64,000 nt of DNA, from assembly GCF_051014445.1 (NCBI RefSeq), contig NW_027488370.1, positions 7,192,001-7,256,000 of the forward strand. The letters run 5' to 3'. Below, piece by piece: positions 35,968 through 48,502 of the stretch (position 1 is its first letter; every line of letters starts with the position of its first letter). The notes under the pieces were generated by a model. That model worked only from the letters and a program-made list of their open reading frames with translations, did not search any database and had not been told where the DNA came from. The stretch is from Colletes latitarsis. Its lineage: Eukaryota > Arthropoda > Insecta > Hymenoptera > Colletidae. A program made the position numbers and the translations under genes.

Positions 35968-38607
35968 TCACGTAGTAATGTCGGACCACACTGAAACAAT
36001 CAATTAAACCTGGTCTTGATAAATATTTTAGAAGATAACGCAAGTTTGGTCTGGGATAGGTCTGGGATTTGCCCTCATCAGGCTCATACTTTCGCGTTTT
36101 TCACATACTTGTTGAACGGATCCTGGGTTTTTTCTGGTTTGGATCACGTAGTAATGTGGGACCACACTGAAACAGTCAATTAAACCTGGTTTTGATCAAT
36201 ATTTTAGAGAATAATTCATGTTAGGTCTAGGTTAGGTCTGGTATTTGCTCTCATCAGGCTCATACTTTCGCATATTTCTCATACTTCACGGCTAGATCCG
36301 GGGCTGTTTCAGGATTGTATCACGTAGTAATGTGGTACCACGCTGAAGCAGTCAATTAAACCTGGTTTCGTTGAATCATTTTAGAGGATAACGCTAGTTA
36401 GGTCTGGGATAGGTCTGGGATTTGCCCTCAGCAGGCTCATACTTTCGCGTTTTTCACATACTTGTTGAACAGATCCTGGGTTTTTTCTGGTTTGCGTCAC
36501 GTAGTAGTGCGGTACCACACTGAAACAGTCGATTAAACCAGGTTTCGTTCAATATTTTTGAGGATAATGCATGTTAGGTCTAGGTTAGGCCGGGGATTTT
36601 CACTCATCAGACTCATACTTTCGCATTCTTCACATACTTATTGAACGGATCCTGGGTTTTCACTGGATTGGATCACGTAGTAATGTGGCACCACACTGAA
36701 ACAGTCAATTAAACCTAGTTTCGATCAATATTTCAGAGAATAATTCATGTTAGGTCTAGGTTAGGTCTGGGATTTGCTCTCATCAGGCTCATTCTTTCAC
36801 ATATTTCTCATACTTGATGGCTAGATCCAGGCCTTTTTCTGGATTGCATCACGTAGTAATGAAGTACAACACTGAAACAGTCAATTAAACCTGGTTTCCA
36901 TCAATATTTTAGAGGACAACGCTAGTTAGGTCTGGGATAGGTCTGGGATTTGCCCTCAGCAGGCTCATACTTTCGCGTTTTTCACATACTTGTTGAACAG
37001 ATCCTGGGTTTTTTCTGGTTTGCGTCACGTAGTAGTGCGGTACCACACTGAAACAGTCGATTAAACCAGGTTTCGTTCAATATTTTTGAGGATAATGCAT
37101 GTTAGGTCTAGGTTAGGCCGGGGATTTGCCCTCATCAGGCTCATACTTTCGCGTTTTTCACTTACTTGTTGAACGGATCCTGGGTTTTTTCTGGTTTGGA
37201 TCACGTAGTAATGTGGGACCACACTGAAACAGTCAATTAAACCTGGTTTTGATCAATATTTTAGAGAATAATTCATGTTAGGACTAGGTTAGGTCTGGGA
37301 TTTGCTCTCATCAGGCTCATTCTTTCGAATATTTCTCATACTTGATGGCTAGATCTTGGGCTTTTTCTGGATTGCGTCACGTAGTAATGTAGTACCACAC
37401 TGAAACAGTCAATGGAATCTGGTTTCCATCAATATTTTAGAGAACAACACAAGTTATGTCTGGGATAGGTCTGGGATTTGCCCTCATCAGGGTCATACTT
37501 TCGCATTTTTCACATACTTGTTGAACAGATCCTGGGTTTTTTCTTGTGTGGATCACGTAGTAATCTGGTACCACACTGAAACAGTCCATAAAACCTGGTT
37601 TCGAACAATATTTTAGAGAATAATTCATGTTAGGTCTAGGTTAGGTCTGGGATTTGCTTTCATCAGGCTCATTCTTTCGCGTATTTCTCATACTTGATGG
37701 CTAGATCTTGGGCTTTTTCTGGATTGCATCACGTAGTAATGTAGTACCACACTGAAACAGTCAGTGGAATCTGGTTTCCATCAATATTTTAGAGGACAAC
37801 GCAAGTTAGGTCTGGATTAGGTCCAGGGTTTGACCTCGTCAGGCTCATACTTTCGCATATTTCTCATACTTCATGGCTAGATCCTGGGCTATTTCTGGAT
37901 TGGATCACGTAGTAATGTGGTACCACACTGAAACGGTCAATTAAACCTGGTTTCAATCAATATTTTTGAGGATAACGCATGTTAGGTCTAGGTTAGGCCG
38001 GGGATTTTCACTCATCAGACTCATATTTTCGCAGTTTTAACATACATGTTGGCCTGATCGAGGGTTTTTTCTGCTTTGGATCACGTAGTGAAGTGGTACC
38101 ACACTGAAGCAGTCCATTAAACCTGGTTTCGATCAATATTTTAGAGGATAACGCATGTTAGGCTTGGGTTACGTCTAGGATTTGCCCTCATCAGGCTCAT
38201 ACTTTCGCATATTTCTCATACTTCATGGCTAGATCCTGGGCTGTTTCTGGATTGTATCACGTAGTAATGTGGTACCACGCTGAAACAGTCAATTAATCCT
38301 GGTTTCGATCAATATTTTAGAGGATAACGCAAGTTAGGTCTGGGATAGGTCTGGGATTCGCCCTCATCAGGCTCATACTTTCGCGTTTTTCACATACTTG
38401 TTGAACAGATCCTGGGTTTTTTCTGGTTTGGGTCACGTAGTAATGTAGTACCACTCTGAAACAGTCGATTAAACCAGGTTTCGATCAATATTTTTGAGGA
38501 TAACGCATGTTAGGTTTGGGTTACGTCTAGGATTTGCCCTCATCAGGCTCATACTTTCGCATATTTCTCATACTTCATGGCTAGATCCTGGGCTGTTTCT
38601 GGATTGT
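35968..38607. repeat. Mosaic of D- and E-like monomers
   Basis: Satellite only. At 36,392 and 36,920 a segment with CGCTAGTTAGG, GCCCTCAGCAGG, TTTGCGTCACGTAGTAGTGC and CGTTCAATATTTTTGAGG is repeated 528 bp (three monomers) apart. From about 37,290 to 38,460 the order of monomers follows the right part of D2 at an offset of 4,577 bp, so this is a partial third D copy. Confidence 0.8.
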
Positions 38608-39726
38608 ATCACGTAGTGAAGTGGTACCACACTGAAGCAGTCCATTAAACCTGGTTTCGATCAATATTTTAGAGGATAACGCATGTTAGGTTTGGGTTAC
38701 GTCTAGGATTTGCCCTCATCAGGCTCATACTTTCGCATATTTCTCATACTTCATGGCTAGATCCTGGGTTTTTTCTGGTTTGGATCACGTAGCAATGTGG
38801 TACCACACTGAAACAGTCGATTAAACCTGGTTTCGGTCAATATTTTAGAGGATAACGCAAGTTTGGTCTGGGATAGGTCTGGGATTTGCCCTCATCAGGC
38901 TCATACTTTCGCGTTTTTCACATACTTGTTGAACAGATCCTGGGTTTTTTCTGGTTTGGGTCACGTAGTAATGTACTACCACTCTGAAACAGTCGATTAA
39001 ACCAGGTTTCGATCAATATTTTTGAGGATAACGCATATTAGGTCCAGGTTAGGTCTGGGATTTTCACTCATCAGACTCATACTTTCGCATTCTTCACATA
39101 CTTGTTGAACGGATCCTGGGTTTTTTCTGGTTTGGATCACGCAGTAATGTGGGACCACACTGAAACAATCAATTAAACCTGGTCTTGATAAATATTTTAG
39201 AGGATAACGCAAGTTTGGTCTGGGATAGGTCTGGGATTCGCCCTCATCAGGCTCATACTTTCGCGTTTTTCACATACTTGTTGAACTGATCCTGGGTTTT
39301 TTCTGGTTTGGATCACGTAGTAATGTGGGACCACACAGAAACAATCAATTAAACCTGGTCTTGATAAATATTTTAGAGGATAACGCAAGTTTGGTCTGGG
39401 ATAGGTCTGGGATTTGCCCTCATCAGGCTCATACTTTCGCGTTTTTCACATACTTGTTGAACAGATCCTGGGTTTTTTCTGGTTTGGGTCACGTAGTAAT
39501 GTGGTACCACGCTGAAACAGTCAATTAATCCTGGTTTCGATCAATATTTTAGAGGATAACGGAAGTTAGGTCTGGGATAGGTCTGGGATTTGCCCTCATC
39601 AGGCTCATACTTTCGCGTTTTTCACATACTTCATGGCTAGATCCTGGGCTGTTTCTGGATTGTATCACGTAGTAATGTGGTACCACGCTGAAACAGTCAA
39701 TTAAACCTGGTTTCGATCAATATTTT
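38608..39726. repeat. E-like segment, first copy (also at 42,656)
   Basis: About 1.12 kb recurring 4,048 bp (23 monomers) downstream. Shared markers are CACGTAGTGAAGTGG, GGTTACGTCTAGG, GCATATTAGGTCCAGG, CACACAGAAACAATC and GATAACGGAAGTTAGG. It also resembles the end of D2 plus E1 at an offset of about 4,753 bp. Confidence 0.82.
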
Positions 39727-42655
39727 AGAGGATAACGCAAGTTTGGTCTGGGATAGGTCTGGGATTCGGCCTCATCAGGCTCATACTTTCGCGTTTTTCA
39801 CATCCTTGTTGAACTGATCCTGGGTTTTTTCTTGTTTGGATCACGTAGTAATCTGGTACCACACTGAAACAGTCAATGGAATCTGGTTTCCATCAATATT
39901 TTAGAGAACAACACAAGTTATGCCTGGGATAGGTCTGGGATTTGCCCTCATCAGGGTCATACTTTCGCATTTTTCACATACTTGTTGAACAGATCCTGGG
40001 TTTTTTCTTGTTTGGATCACGTAGTAATCTGGTACCACACTGAAACAGTCCATAAAACCTGGTTTCGAACAATATTTTAGAGAATAATTCATGTTAGGTC
40101 TAGGTTAGGTCTGGGATTTGCTTTCATCAGGCTCATTCTTTCGCGTATTTCTCACACTTGATGGCTAGATCTTGGGCTTTCTCTGGATTGCATCACGTAG
40201 TAATGTAGTACCACACTGAAACAGTCAATGGAATCTGGTTTCCATCAATATTTTAGAGGACAACGCAAGTTAGGTCTGGATTAGGTCCAGGATTTGACCT
40301 CGTCAGGCTCATACTTTCGCATATTTCTCATACTTCATGGCTAGATCCTGGGCTATTTCTGGATTGGATCACGTAGTAATGTGGTACCACACTGAAACGG
40401 TAAATTAAACCTGGTTTCGATCAATATTTTTGAGGATAACGCATGTTAGGTCTAGGTTAGGCCGGGGATTTTCACTCATCAGACTCATACTTTCGCAGTT
40501 TTTACATACATGTTGGCCTGATCGGGGGTTTTTTCTGCTTTGGATCACGTAGTGAAGTGGTACCACACTGAAGCAGTCCATTAAACCTGGTTTCGATCAA
40601 TATTTTAGAGGATAACGCATGTTAGGTTTGGGTTACGTCTAGGATTTGCCCTCATCAGGCTCATACTTTCGCATATTTCTCATACTTCATGGCTAGATCC
40701 TGGGCTGTTTCTGGATTGTATCACGTAGTAATGTGGTACCACGGTGAAACAGTCAATTAAACCTGGTTTCGATAAATATTTTAGAGGATAACGCAAGTTA
40801 GGTCTGGGAAAGGTCTGGGATTCGCCCTCATCAGGCTCATACTTTCGCGTTTTTCACATACTTGTTGAACTGATCCTGGGTTTTTTCTGGTTTGGATCAC
40901 GTAGCAATGTGGTACCACACTGAAACGGTCAATTAAACCTGGTTTCGATCAATATTTTTGAGGATAACGCATGTTAGGCCTAGGTTAGGCCGGGGATTTT
41001 CACTCATCAGAGTCATACTTTCGCAGTTTTTACATACATGTTGGCCTGATCGGGGGTTTTTTCTGCTTTGGATCACGTAGTGAAGTGGTACCACACTGAA
41101 GCAGCCCATTAAACCTGGTTTCGATCAATATTTTTGAGGATAATGCATGTTAGGTCTAGGTTAGGCCTGGGATTTTCACTCATCAGACTCATACTTTCGC
41201 ATTCTTCACATACTTGTTGAATGTATCCTGGGTTTTTTCTGGTTTGTATCACGTAGTAATGTGGGACCACACTGAAACAATCAATTAAACCTGGTCATGA
41301 TAAATATTTTAGAGGATAACGCATGTTAGGTCTGGGTTAGGTCTAGGATTTGCCCTCGTCAGGCTCATACTTTCGCATATTTTTCATACTTCATGCCTAG
41401 ATCCTGGGCTATTTCTGGATTGGATCACGTAGTAATGTGGTACCACTCTGAAACAGTCTATTAAACCTGGTTCTGATCAATACTTTAGAGAATAATTCAT
41501 GTTATGTCTAGGTTAGTTCTGGGATTTGCTCTCACCAGGCTCATTCTTTCGCATATTTCTCATACTTGATGGCTAGATCCTGGGCTTTCTCTGGATTGCA
41601 TCACGTAGTAATGAAGTACAACACCGAAATAGTCAATTAAACCTGGTTTCCAGCAATATTTTAGAGGACAACGCATGTTAGGTCTAGGTAAGCCCTGGGA
41701 TTTGCCCTCATCAGGGTCATACTTTCGCAGTTTTAACATACATGTTGACCTGATCGAGGGTTTTTTCTGGTTTGGATCACGTAGTAAAGTGGTACCACAC
41801 TGAAACAGTCCATTAAACCTGGTTTCGATCAATATTTTAGAGGATAACGCATGTTAGGTCTAGGTTAGCCCTGGGATTTTCACTCATCAGACCCATACTT
41901 TCGCATTCTTCACATACTTGTTGAACGGATCCTGGGTATTTTCTGGTTTGCTTCACGTAGTAATGTGGTACCACACTGAAACATTCAATTAAACCTGGTC
42001 TTGATAAATATTTTACAGGATAACGCATGTTAGGTTTGGGTTAGGTCTAGGATTTGCCCTCATCAGGCTCATACATTCGCATATTTCTCATACTTCATGG
42101 CTAGATCCTGGGCTGTTTCTGGATTGTATCACGTAGTAATGTGGTACCACGCTGAAACAGTCAATTAAACCTGGTTTCGATAAATATTTTAGAGGATAAC
42201 GCAAGTTTGGTCTGGGAAAGGTCTGGGATTCGCCCTCATCAGGCTCATTCTTTCGCATATTTCTCATACTTGATGGCTAGATCCAGGCCTTTTTCTGGAT
42301 TGCATCACGTAGTAATGAAGTACAACACTGAAACAGTCAATTAAACCTGGTTTCCATCAATATTTTAGAGGACAACGCAAGTTAGGTCTGGGATAGGTCT
42401 AGGATTCGCCCTCATCAGGCTCATACTTTCGCGTTTTTCACATACTTGTTGAACTGATCCTTGGTTTTTTCTGGATTGGATCACGTAGTAGTGTGGTACC
42501 ACACTGAAACAGTCCATTAAACCTGTTTTCGATCACTATTTTAGAGGATAACGCATGTTAGGTCTAGGTTAGGCCGGGGATTTTCACTCATCAGACTCAT
42601 ACTTTCGCAGTTTTAACATACATGTTGGCCTGATCGAGGGTTTTTTCTGCTTTGG
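39727..42655. repeat. Mosaic of D-like monomers
   Basis: Satellite only. About 39,880-40,755 matches 45,513-46,388 (CAATGGAATCTGG, GTCTGGATTAGGTCCAGG, CAGTTTTTACATACATG, CCTGATCGGGGG). About 41,560-41,870 matches part of D1 near 27,290-27,600 (GTACAACACCGAAA, CTAGGTAAGCCCTGG). Single-copy oddities include CACGGTGAAAC near 40,743 and GGTCATGATAAAT near 41,290. Confidence 0.8.
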
Positions 42656-43774
42656 ATCACGTAGTGAAGTGGTACCACACTGAAGCAGTCCATTAAACCT
42701 GGTTTCGATCAATATTTTAGAGGATAACGCATGTTAGGTTTGGGTTACGTCTAGGATTTGCCCTCATCAGGCTCATACTTTCGCATATTTCTCATACTTC
42801 ATGGCTAGATCCTGGGTTTTTTCTGGTATGGATCACGTAGCAATGTGGTACCACACTGAAACAGTCGATTAAACCTGGTTTCGATCAATATTTTAGAGGA
42901 TAACGCAAGTTTGGTCTGGGATAGGTCTGGGATTTGCCCTCATCAGGCTCATACTTTCGCGTTTTTCACATACTTGTTGAACAGATCCTGGGTTTTTTCT
43001 GGTTTCGGTCACGTAGTAATGTAGTACCACTCTGAAACAGTCGATTAAACCAGGTTTCGATCAATATTTTTGAGGATAACGCATATTAGGTCCAGGTTAG
43101 GTCTGGGATTTTCACTCATCAGACTCATACTTTCGCATTCTTCACATACTTGTTGAACGGATCCTGGGTTTTTTCTGGTTTGGATCACGCAGTAATGTGG
43201 GACCACACTGAAACAATCAATTAAACCTGGTCTTGATAAATATTTTAGAGGATAACGCAAGTTTGGTCTGGGATAGGTCTGGGATTCGCCCTCATCAGGC
43301 TCATACTTTCGCGTTTTTCACATACTTGTTGAACTGATCCTGGGTTTTTTCTGGTTTGGATCACGTAGTAATGTGGGACCACACAGAAACAATCAATTAA
43401 ACCTGGTCTTGATAAATATTTTAGAGGATAACGCAAGTTTGGTCTGGGATAGGTCTGGGATTTGCCCTCATCAGGCTCATACTTTCGCGTTTTTCACATA
43501 CTTGTTGAACAGATCCTGGGTTTTTTCTAGTTTGGGTCACGTAGTAATGTGGTACCACGCTGAAACAGTCAATTAATCCTGGTTTCGATCAATATTTTAG
43601 AGGATAACGGAAGTTAGGTCTGGGATAGGTCTGGGATTTGCCCTCATCAGGCTCATACTTTCGCGTTTTTCACATACTTCATGGCTAGATCCTGGGCTGT
43701 TTCTGGATTGTATCACGTAGTAATGTGGTACCACGCTGAAACAGTCAATTAAACCTGGTTTCGATCAATATTTT
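42656..43774. repeat. E-like segment, second copy
   Basis: Second copy of the 38,608-39,726 segment at an offset of exactly 4,048 bp, which is 23 monomers. Minor differences include TTTCGGTCACG for TTTGGGTCACG near 43,003 and TTTTTTCTAGTTTGGG near 43,521. Confidence 0.82.
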
Positions 43775-45159
43775 AGAGGATAACGCATGTTAGGTCTGGG
43801 TTAGGTCTAGGATTTGCCCTCATCAGGCTCATACTTTCGCGTTTTTCACATACTTGTTGAAGAGATCCTGGGTTTTTTCTGGTTTGGATCACGTAGTAAT
43901 GTGGTACCACACTGATGCAGTCCATTAAACCTGGTTTCGATCAATATTTTAGAGAATAATCCATGTTAGTTCTAGGTTAGGTCTGGGATTTGCTTTCATC
44001 AGGCTCATTCTTTCGCGTATTTCTCATACTTGATGGCTAGATCTTGGGCTTTTTCGGGATTGTATCACGTAGTAATGTAGTACCACACTGAAACAGTCAA
44101 TGGAATCTGGTTTCCATCAATATTTTAGAGGACAACGCAAGTTATGTCTGGGATAGGTCTGGGATTTGCCCTCATCAGGGTCATACTTTCGCATTTTTCA
44201 CATACTTGTTGAACAGATCCTGGGTTTTTTCTTGTTTGGATCACGTAGTAGTGTGGTACCACACTGAAACAGTCCATAAAACCTGGTTTCGAACAATATT
44301 TTAGAGAATAATTCATGTTAGTTCTAGGTTAGGTCTGGGATTCGCCCTCATCAGGCTCATACTTTCGCGTTTTTCACATACTTGTTGAACTGATCCTGGG
44401 TTTTTTCTGGTTTGGATCACGTAGTAATGTGGTACCACACAGAAACAGTCGATTAAACCAGGTTTCGATCAATATTTTAGAGGATAACGCAAGTTAGGTC
44501 TGGGATAGGTCTGGGATTTGCCCTCATCAGACTCATGCTTTCGCACACTTCACATACTCGTTGAACAGATCCTGGGTTATTTTCTGGTTTGGATCACATA
44601 GCAATGTGGTACCACACTGAAACAGTCGATTAAACCAGGTCTTGATAAATATTTTAGAGGATAACGTATGTTAGATCTGGGTTAGGTCCAGGATTTGCCC
44701 TCGTCAGGCTCATACTTTCGCATATTTCCAATACTTCATGGCTAGATCCTGGGCTATTTCTGGATTGGATCACGTAGTAATGTGGTACCACACTGAGACG
44801 GTCAATTAAACCTGGTTTCGATCAATATTTTTGAGGATAACGCATGTTAGGTCTAGGTTAGGCCGGGGATTTGCACTCATCAGACTCATACTTTCGCAGT
44901 TTTAACATACATGCTGGCCTGATCGAGGGTTTTTTCTGCTTTGGATCACGTAGTGAAGTGGTACCACACTGAAGCAGTCCATTAAACCTGGTTTCGATCA
45001 ATATTTTAGAGGATAACGCATGTTTGGTTTGGGTTAGGTCTAGGATTTGCCCTCATCAGGCTCATACTTTCGCATATTTCCCATACTTCATGGCTAGATC
45101 CTGGGCTGTTTCTGGATTGTATCACGTAGTAATGTGGTACCACGCTGAAACAGTCAATT
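43770..45159. repeat. Block I1, copied again 15.5 kb downstream
   Basis: About 1.39 kb whose monomer order recurs at 59,260-60,825. Shared rare variants are ACTGATGCAGTCC, TCATGCTTTCGCACACTTC, ACATACTCGTTGAACAG, GATAACGTATGTTAGATC, CATATTTCCAATACTTC, ACTGAGACGG and ACATGCTGGCCTGATC. The offset is 15,490 bp, then 15,666 bp after a one-monomer difference. Confidence 0.85.
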
Positions 45160-46039
45160 AATCCTGGTTTCGATCACTATTTTAGACGATAACGCATGTT
45201 AGGTCTGGGTTAGGTCTAGGATTTGCCCTCATCAGGCTCATACTTTCGCGTTTTTCACATACTTGTTGAAGAGATCGTGGGTTTTTTCTGGTTTGGATCA
45301 CGTAGTAATGTGGTACCACACTGAAGCAGTCCATTAAACCTGGTTTCGATCAATATTTTAGAGAATAATCCATGTTAGTTCTAGGTTAGGTCTGGGATTT
45401 GCTCTCATCAGGCTCATTCTTTCGAATATTTCTCATACTTGATGGCTAGATCTTGGGCTTTTTCTGGATTGCATCACGTAGTAATGTAGTACCACACTGA
45501 AACAGTCAATGGAATCTGGTTTCCATCAATATTTTAGAGAACAACACAAGTTATGTCTGGGATAGGTCTGGGATTTGCCCTCATCAGGGTCATACTTTCG
45601 CATTTTTCACATACTTGTTGAACAGATCCTGGGTTTTTTCTTGTTTGGATCACGTAGTAATCTGGTACCACACTGAAACAGTCCATAAAACCTGGTTTCG
45701 AACAATATTTTAGAGAATAATTCATGTTAGGTCTAGGTTAGGTCTGGGATATGCTTTCATCAGGCTCATTCTTCCGCGTATTTCTCATACTTGATGGCTA
45801 GATCTTGGGCTTTTTCTGGATTGCATCACGTAGTAATGTAGTACCACACTGAAACAGTCAATGGAATCTGGTTTCCATCAATATTTTAGAGGACAACGCA
45901 AGTTAGGTCTGGATTAGGTCCAGGATTTGACCTCGTCAGGCTCATACTTTCGCATATTTCTCATACTTCATGGCTAGATCCTGGGCTATTTCTGGATTGG
46001 ATCACGTAGTAATGTGGTACCACACTGAAACGGTCAATT
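45160..46039. repeat. Monomers between I1 and F1 (D-derived)
   Basis: Satellite only. GAAGAGATCGTGGG, TTCGAATATTTC, AGAGAACAACACAAG and CAATGGAATCTGG follow the order seen in D1/D2, so this is another partial D unit. Single-copy marks are GATATGCTTTC and CATTCTTCCGCG near 45,748-45,777. Confidence 0.8.
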
Positions 46040-48502
46040 AAACCTGGTTTCGATCAATATTTTTGAGGATAACGCATGTTAGGTCTAGGTTAGGCCGGGG
46101 ATTTTCACTCATCAGACTCATACTTTCGCAGTTTTTACATACATGTTGGCCTGATCGGGGGTTTTTTCTGCTTTGGATCACGTAGTGAAGTGGTACCACA
46201 CTGAAGCAGTCCATTAAACCTGGTTTCGATCAATATTTTAGAGGATAACGCATGTTAGGTTTGGGTTACGTCTAGGATTTGCCCTCATCAGGCTCATACT
46301 TTCGCATATTTCTCATACTTCATGGCTAGATCCTGGGCTGTTTCTGGATTGTATCACGTAGTAATGTGGTACCACGCTGAAACAGTCAATTAATCCTGGT
46401 TTCGATCAATATTTTAGAGGATAACGCAAGTTAGGTCTGGGATAGGTCTGGGATTCGCCCTCATCAGGCTCATACTTTCGCGTTTTTCACATACTTGTTG
46501 AACTGATCCTGGGTTTTTTCTGGTTTGGATCACGTACCAATGTGGTACCACACTGAAACAGTCGAATAAACCTGGTTTCGATCAATATTTTAGAGGATAA
46601 CGCAAGTTTGGTCTGGGATAGGTCTGGGATTTGCCCTCATCAGGCTCATACTTTCGCGTTTTTCACATACTTGTTGAACAGATCCTGGGTTTTTTCTGGT
46701 TTGGGTCACGTAGTAATGTAGTACCACTCTGAAACAGTCGATTAAACCAGGTTTCGATCAATATTTTTGAGGATAACGCATGTTAGGTCCAGGTTAGGTC
46801 TGGGATTTTCACTCATCAGACTCATACTTTCGCATTCTTCACATACTTGTTGAACGGATCCTGGGTTTTTTCTGGTTTGGATCACGCAGTAATGTGGGAC
46901 CACACTGAAACAATCAATTAAACCTGGTCTTGATAAATATTTTAGAGGATAACGCAAGTTTGGTCTGGGATAGGTCTGGGATTTGCCCTCATCAGGCTCA
47001 TACTTTCGCGTTTTTCACATACTTCATGGCTAGATCCTGGGCTGTTTCTGGATTGTATCACGTAGTAATGTGGTACCACGCTGAAACAGTCAATTAAACC
47101 TGGTTTCGATCAATATTTTAGAGGATCACGCAAGTTTGGTCTGGGATAGGTCTGGGATTCGCCCTCATCAGGCTCATACTTTCGCGTTTTTCACATACTT
47201 GTTGAACTGATCCTGGGGTTTTTCTGGTTTGGATCACGTAGTAATGTGGGACCACACTGAAAGAATCAATTAAACCTGGTCTTGATAAATATTTTAGAGG
47301 ATAACGCAAGTTTGGTCTGGGATAGGTCTGGGATTTGCCCTCATCAGGCTCATACTTTCGCGTTTTTCACATACTTCATGGCTAGATCCTGGGCTGTTTC
47401 TGGATTGTATCACGTAGTAATGTGGGACCAGACTGAAACAGTCAATTAAACCTGGTTTTGATCAATATTTTAGAGAATAATTCATGTTAGGTCTAGGTTA
47501 GGTCTGGGATTTGCTCTCATCAGGCTCATACTTTCGCATATTTCTCATACTTCACGGCTAGATCCGGGGCTGTTTCTGGATTGTATCACGTAGTAATGTG
47601 GTACCACGCTGAAACAGTCAATTAAACCTGGTTTCGTTGAATCATTTTAGAGGATAACGCTAGTTAGGTCTGGGATAGGTCTGGGATTTGCCCTCAGCAG
47701 GCTCATACTTTCGCGTTTTTCACATACTTGTTGAACAGATCCTGGGTTTTTTCTGGTTTGCGTCACGTAGTAGTGCGGTACCACACTGAAACAGTCGGTA
47801 AACCAGGTTTCGTTCAATATTTTTGAGGATAATGCATGTTAGGTCTAGGTTAGGCCGGGGATTTTCACTCATCAGACTCATACTTTCGCATTCTTCACAT
47901 ACTTATTGAACGGATCCTGGGTTTTTACTGGATTGGATCACGTAGTAATGTGGCACCACACTGAAACAGTCAATTAAACCTGGTTTCGATCAATATTTTT
48001 GAGGATAATGCATGTTAGGTCTAGGTTAGGCCTGGGATTTTCACTCATCAGACTCATACTTTCGCATTCTTCACATACTTGTGAAAGGATTCTGGGTTTT
48101 TTCTGGTTTGTATCACGTAGTAATGTGGGACCACACTGAAACAATCAATTAAACCTGGTCATGATAAATATTTTAGAGGATAACGCATGTTAGGTCTGTG
48201 TTAGGTCTAGTATTTGCCCTCGTCAGGCTCATACTTTCGCAAATTTCTCATACTTCATGCCTAGATCCTGGGCTATTTCTGGATTGGATCACGTAGTAAT
48301 GTGGTACCACACTGAAACAGTCAATTAAACCTGGTTTTGATCAATATTTTAGAGAATAATTCATGTTATGTCTAGGTTAGTTCTGGGATTTGCTCTCATC
48401 AGGCTCATACTTTCGCGTTTTTCACATACTTGTTGAACTGATACTGGGTTTTTTCTGGTTTGGATCACGTAGCAATGTGGTACCACACTGAATCATTCGA
48501 TT
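46040..48502. repeat. Block F1 (14-monomer unit, 2,463 bp)
   Basis: First copy of a unit repeated at 48,503. Shared markers are CCTGATCGGGGGTTTTTT, GTACCAATGTGG, GATCACGCAAGTTTGG, GGACCAGACTGAAAC, ACGGCTAGATCCGGGG, CGTTGAATCATTTTAG, TTTGCGTCACG, the 3-bp-short CTTGTGAAAGGATTC, GGTCATGATAAAT, CCTAGATCC and CTGAATCATTCG. F1 has a 1-bp deletion at CAGTCGGTAAACC near 47,797. It carries a short patch near 47,371-47,415 unlike F2. Confidence 0.88.

Noticed and set aside
4425..39528. Plus-strand frames of 60-91 residues (beginning MLNRSWVFS or MGPHRNN)
   Set aside because: They are frames of the same monomers read on the other strand, overlapping the minus-strand ones, and contain no recognisable domain or start context.
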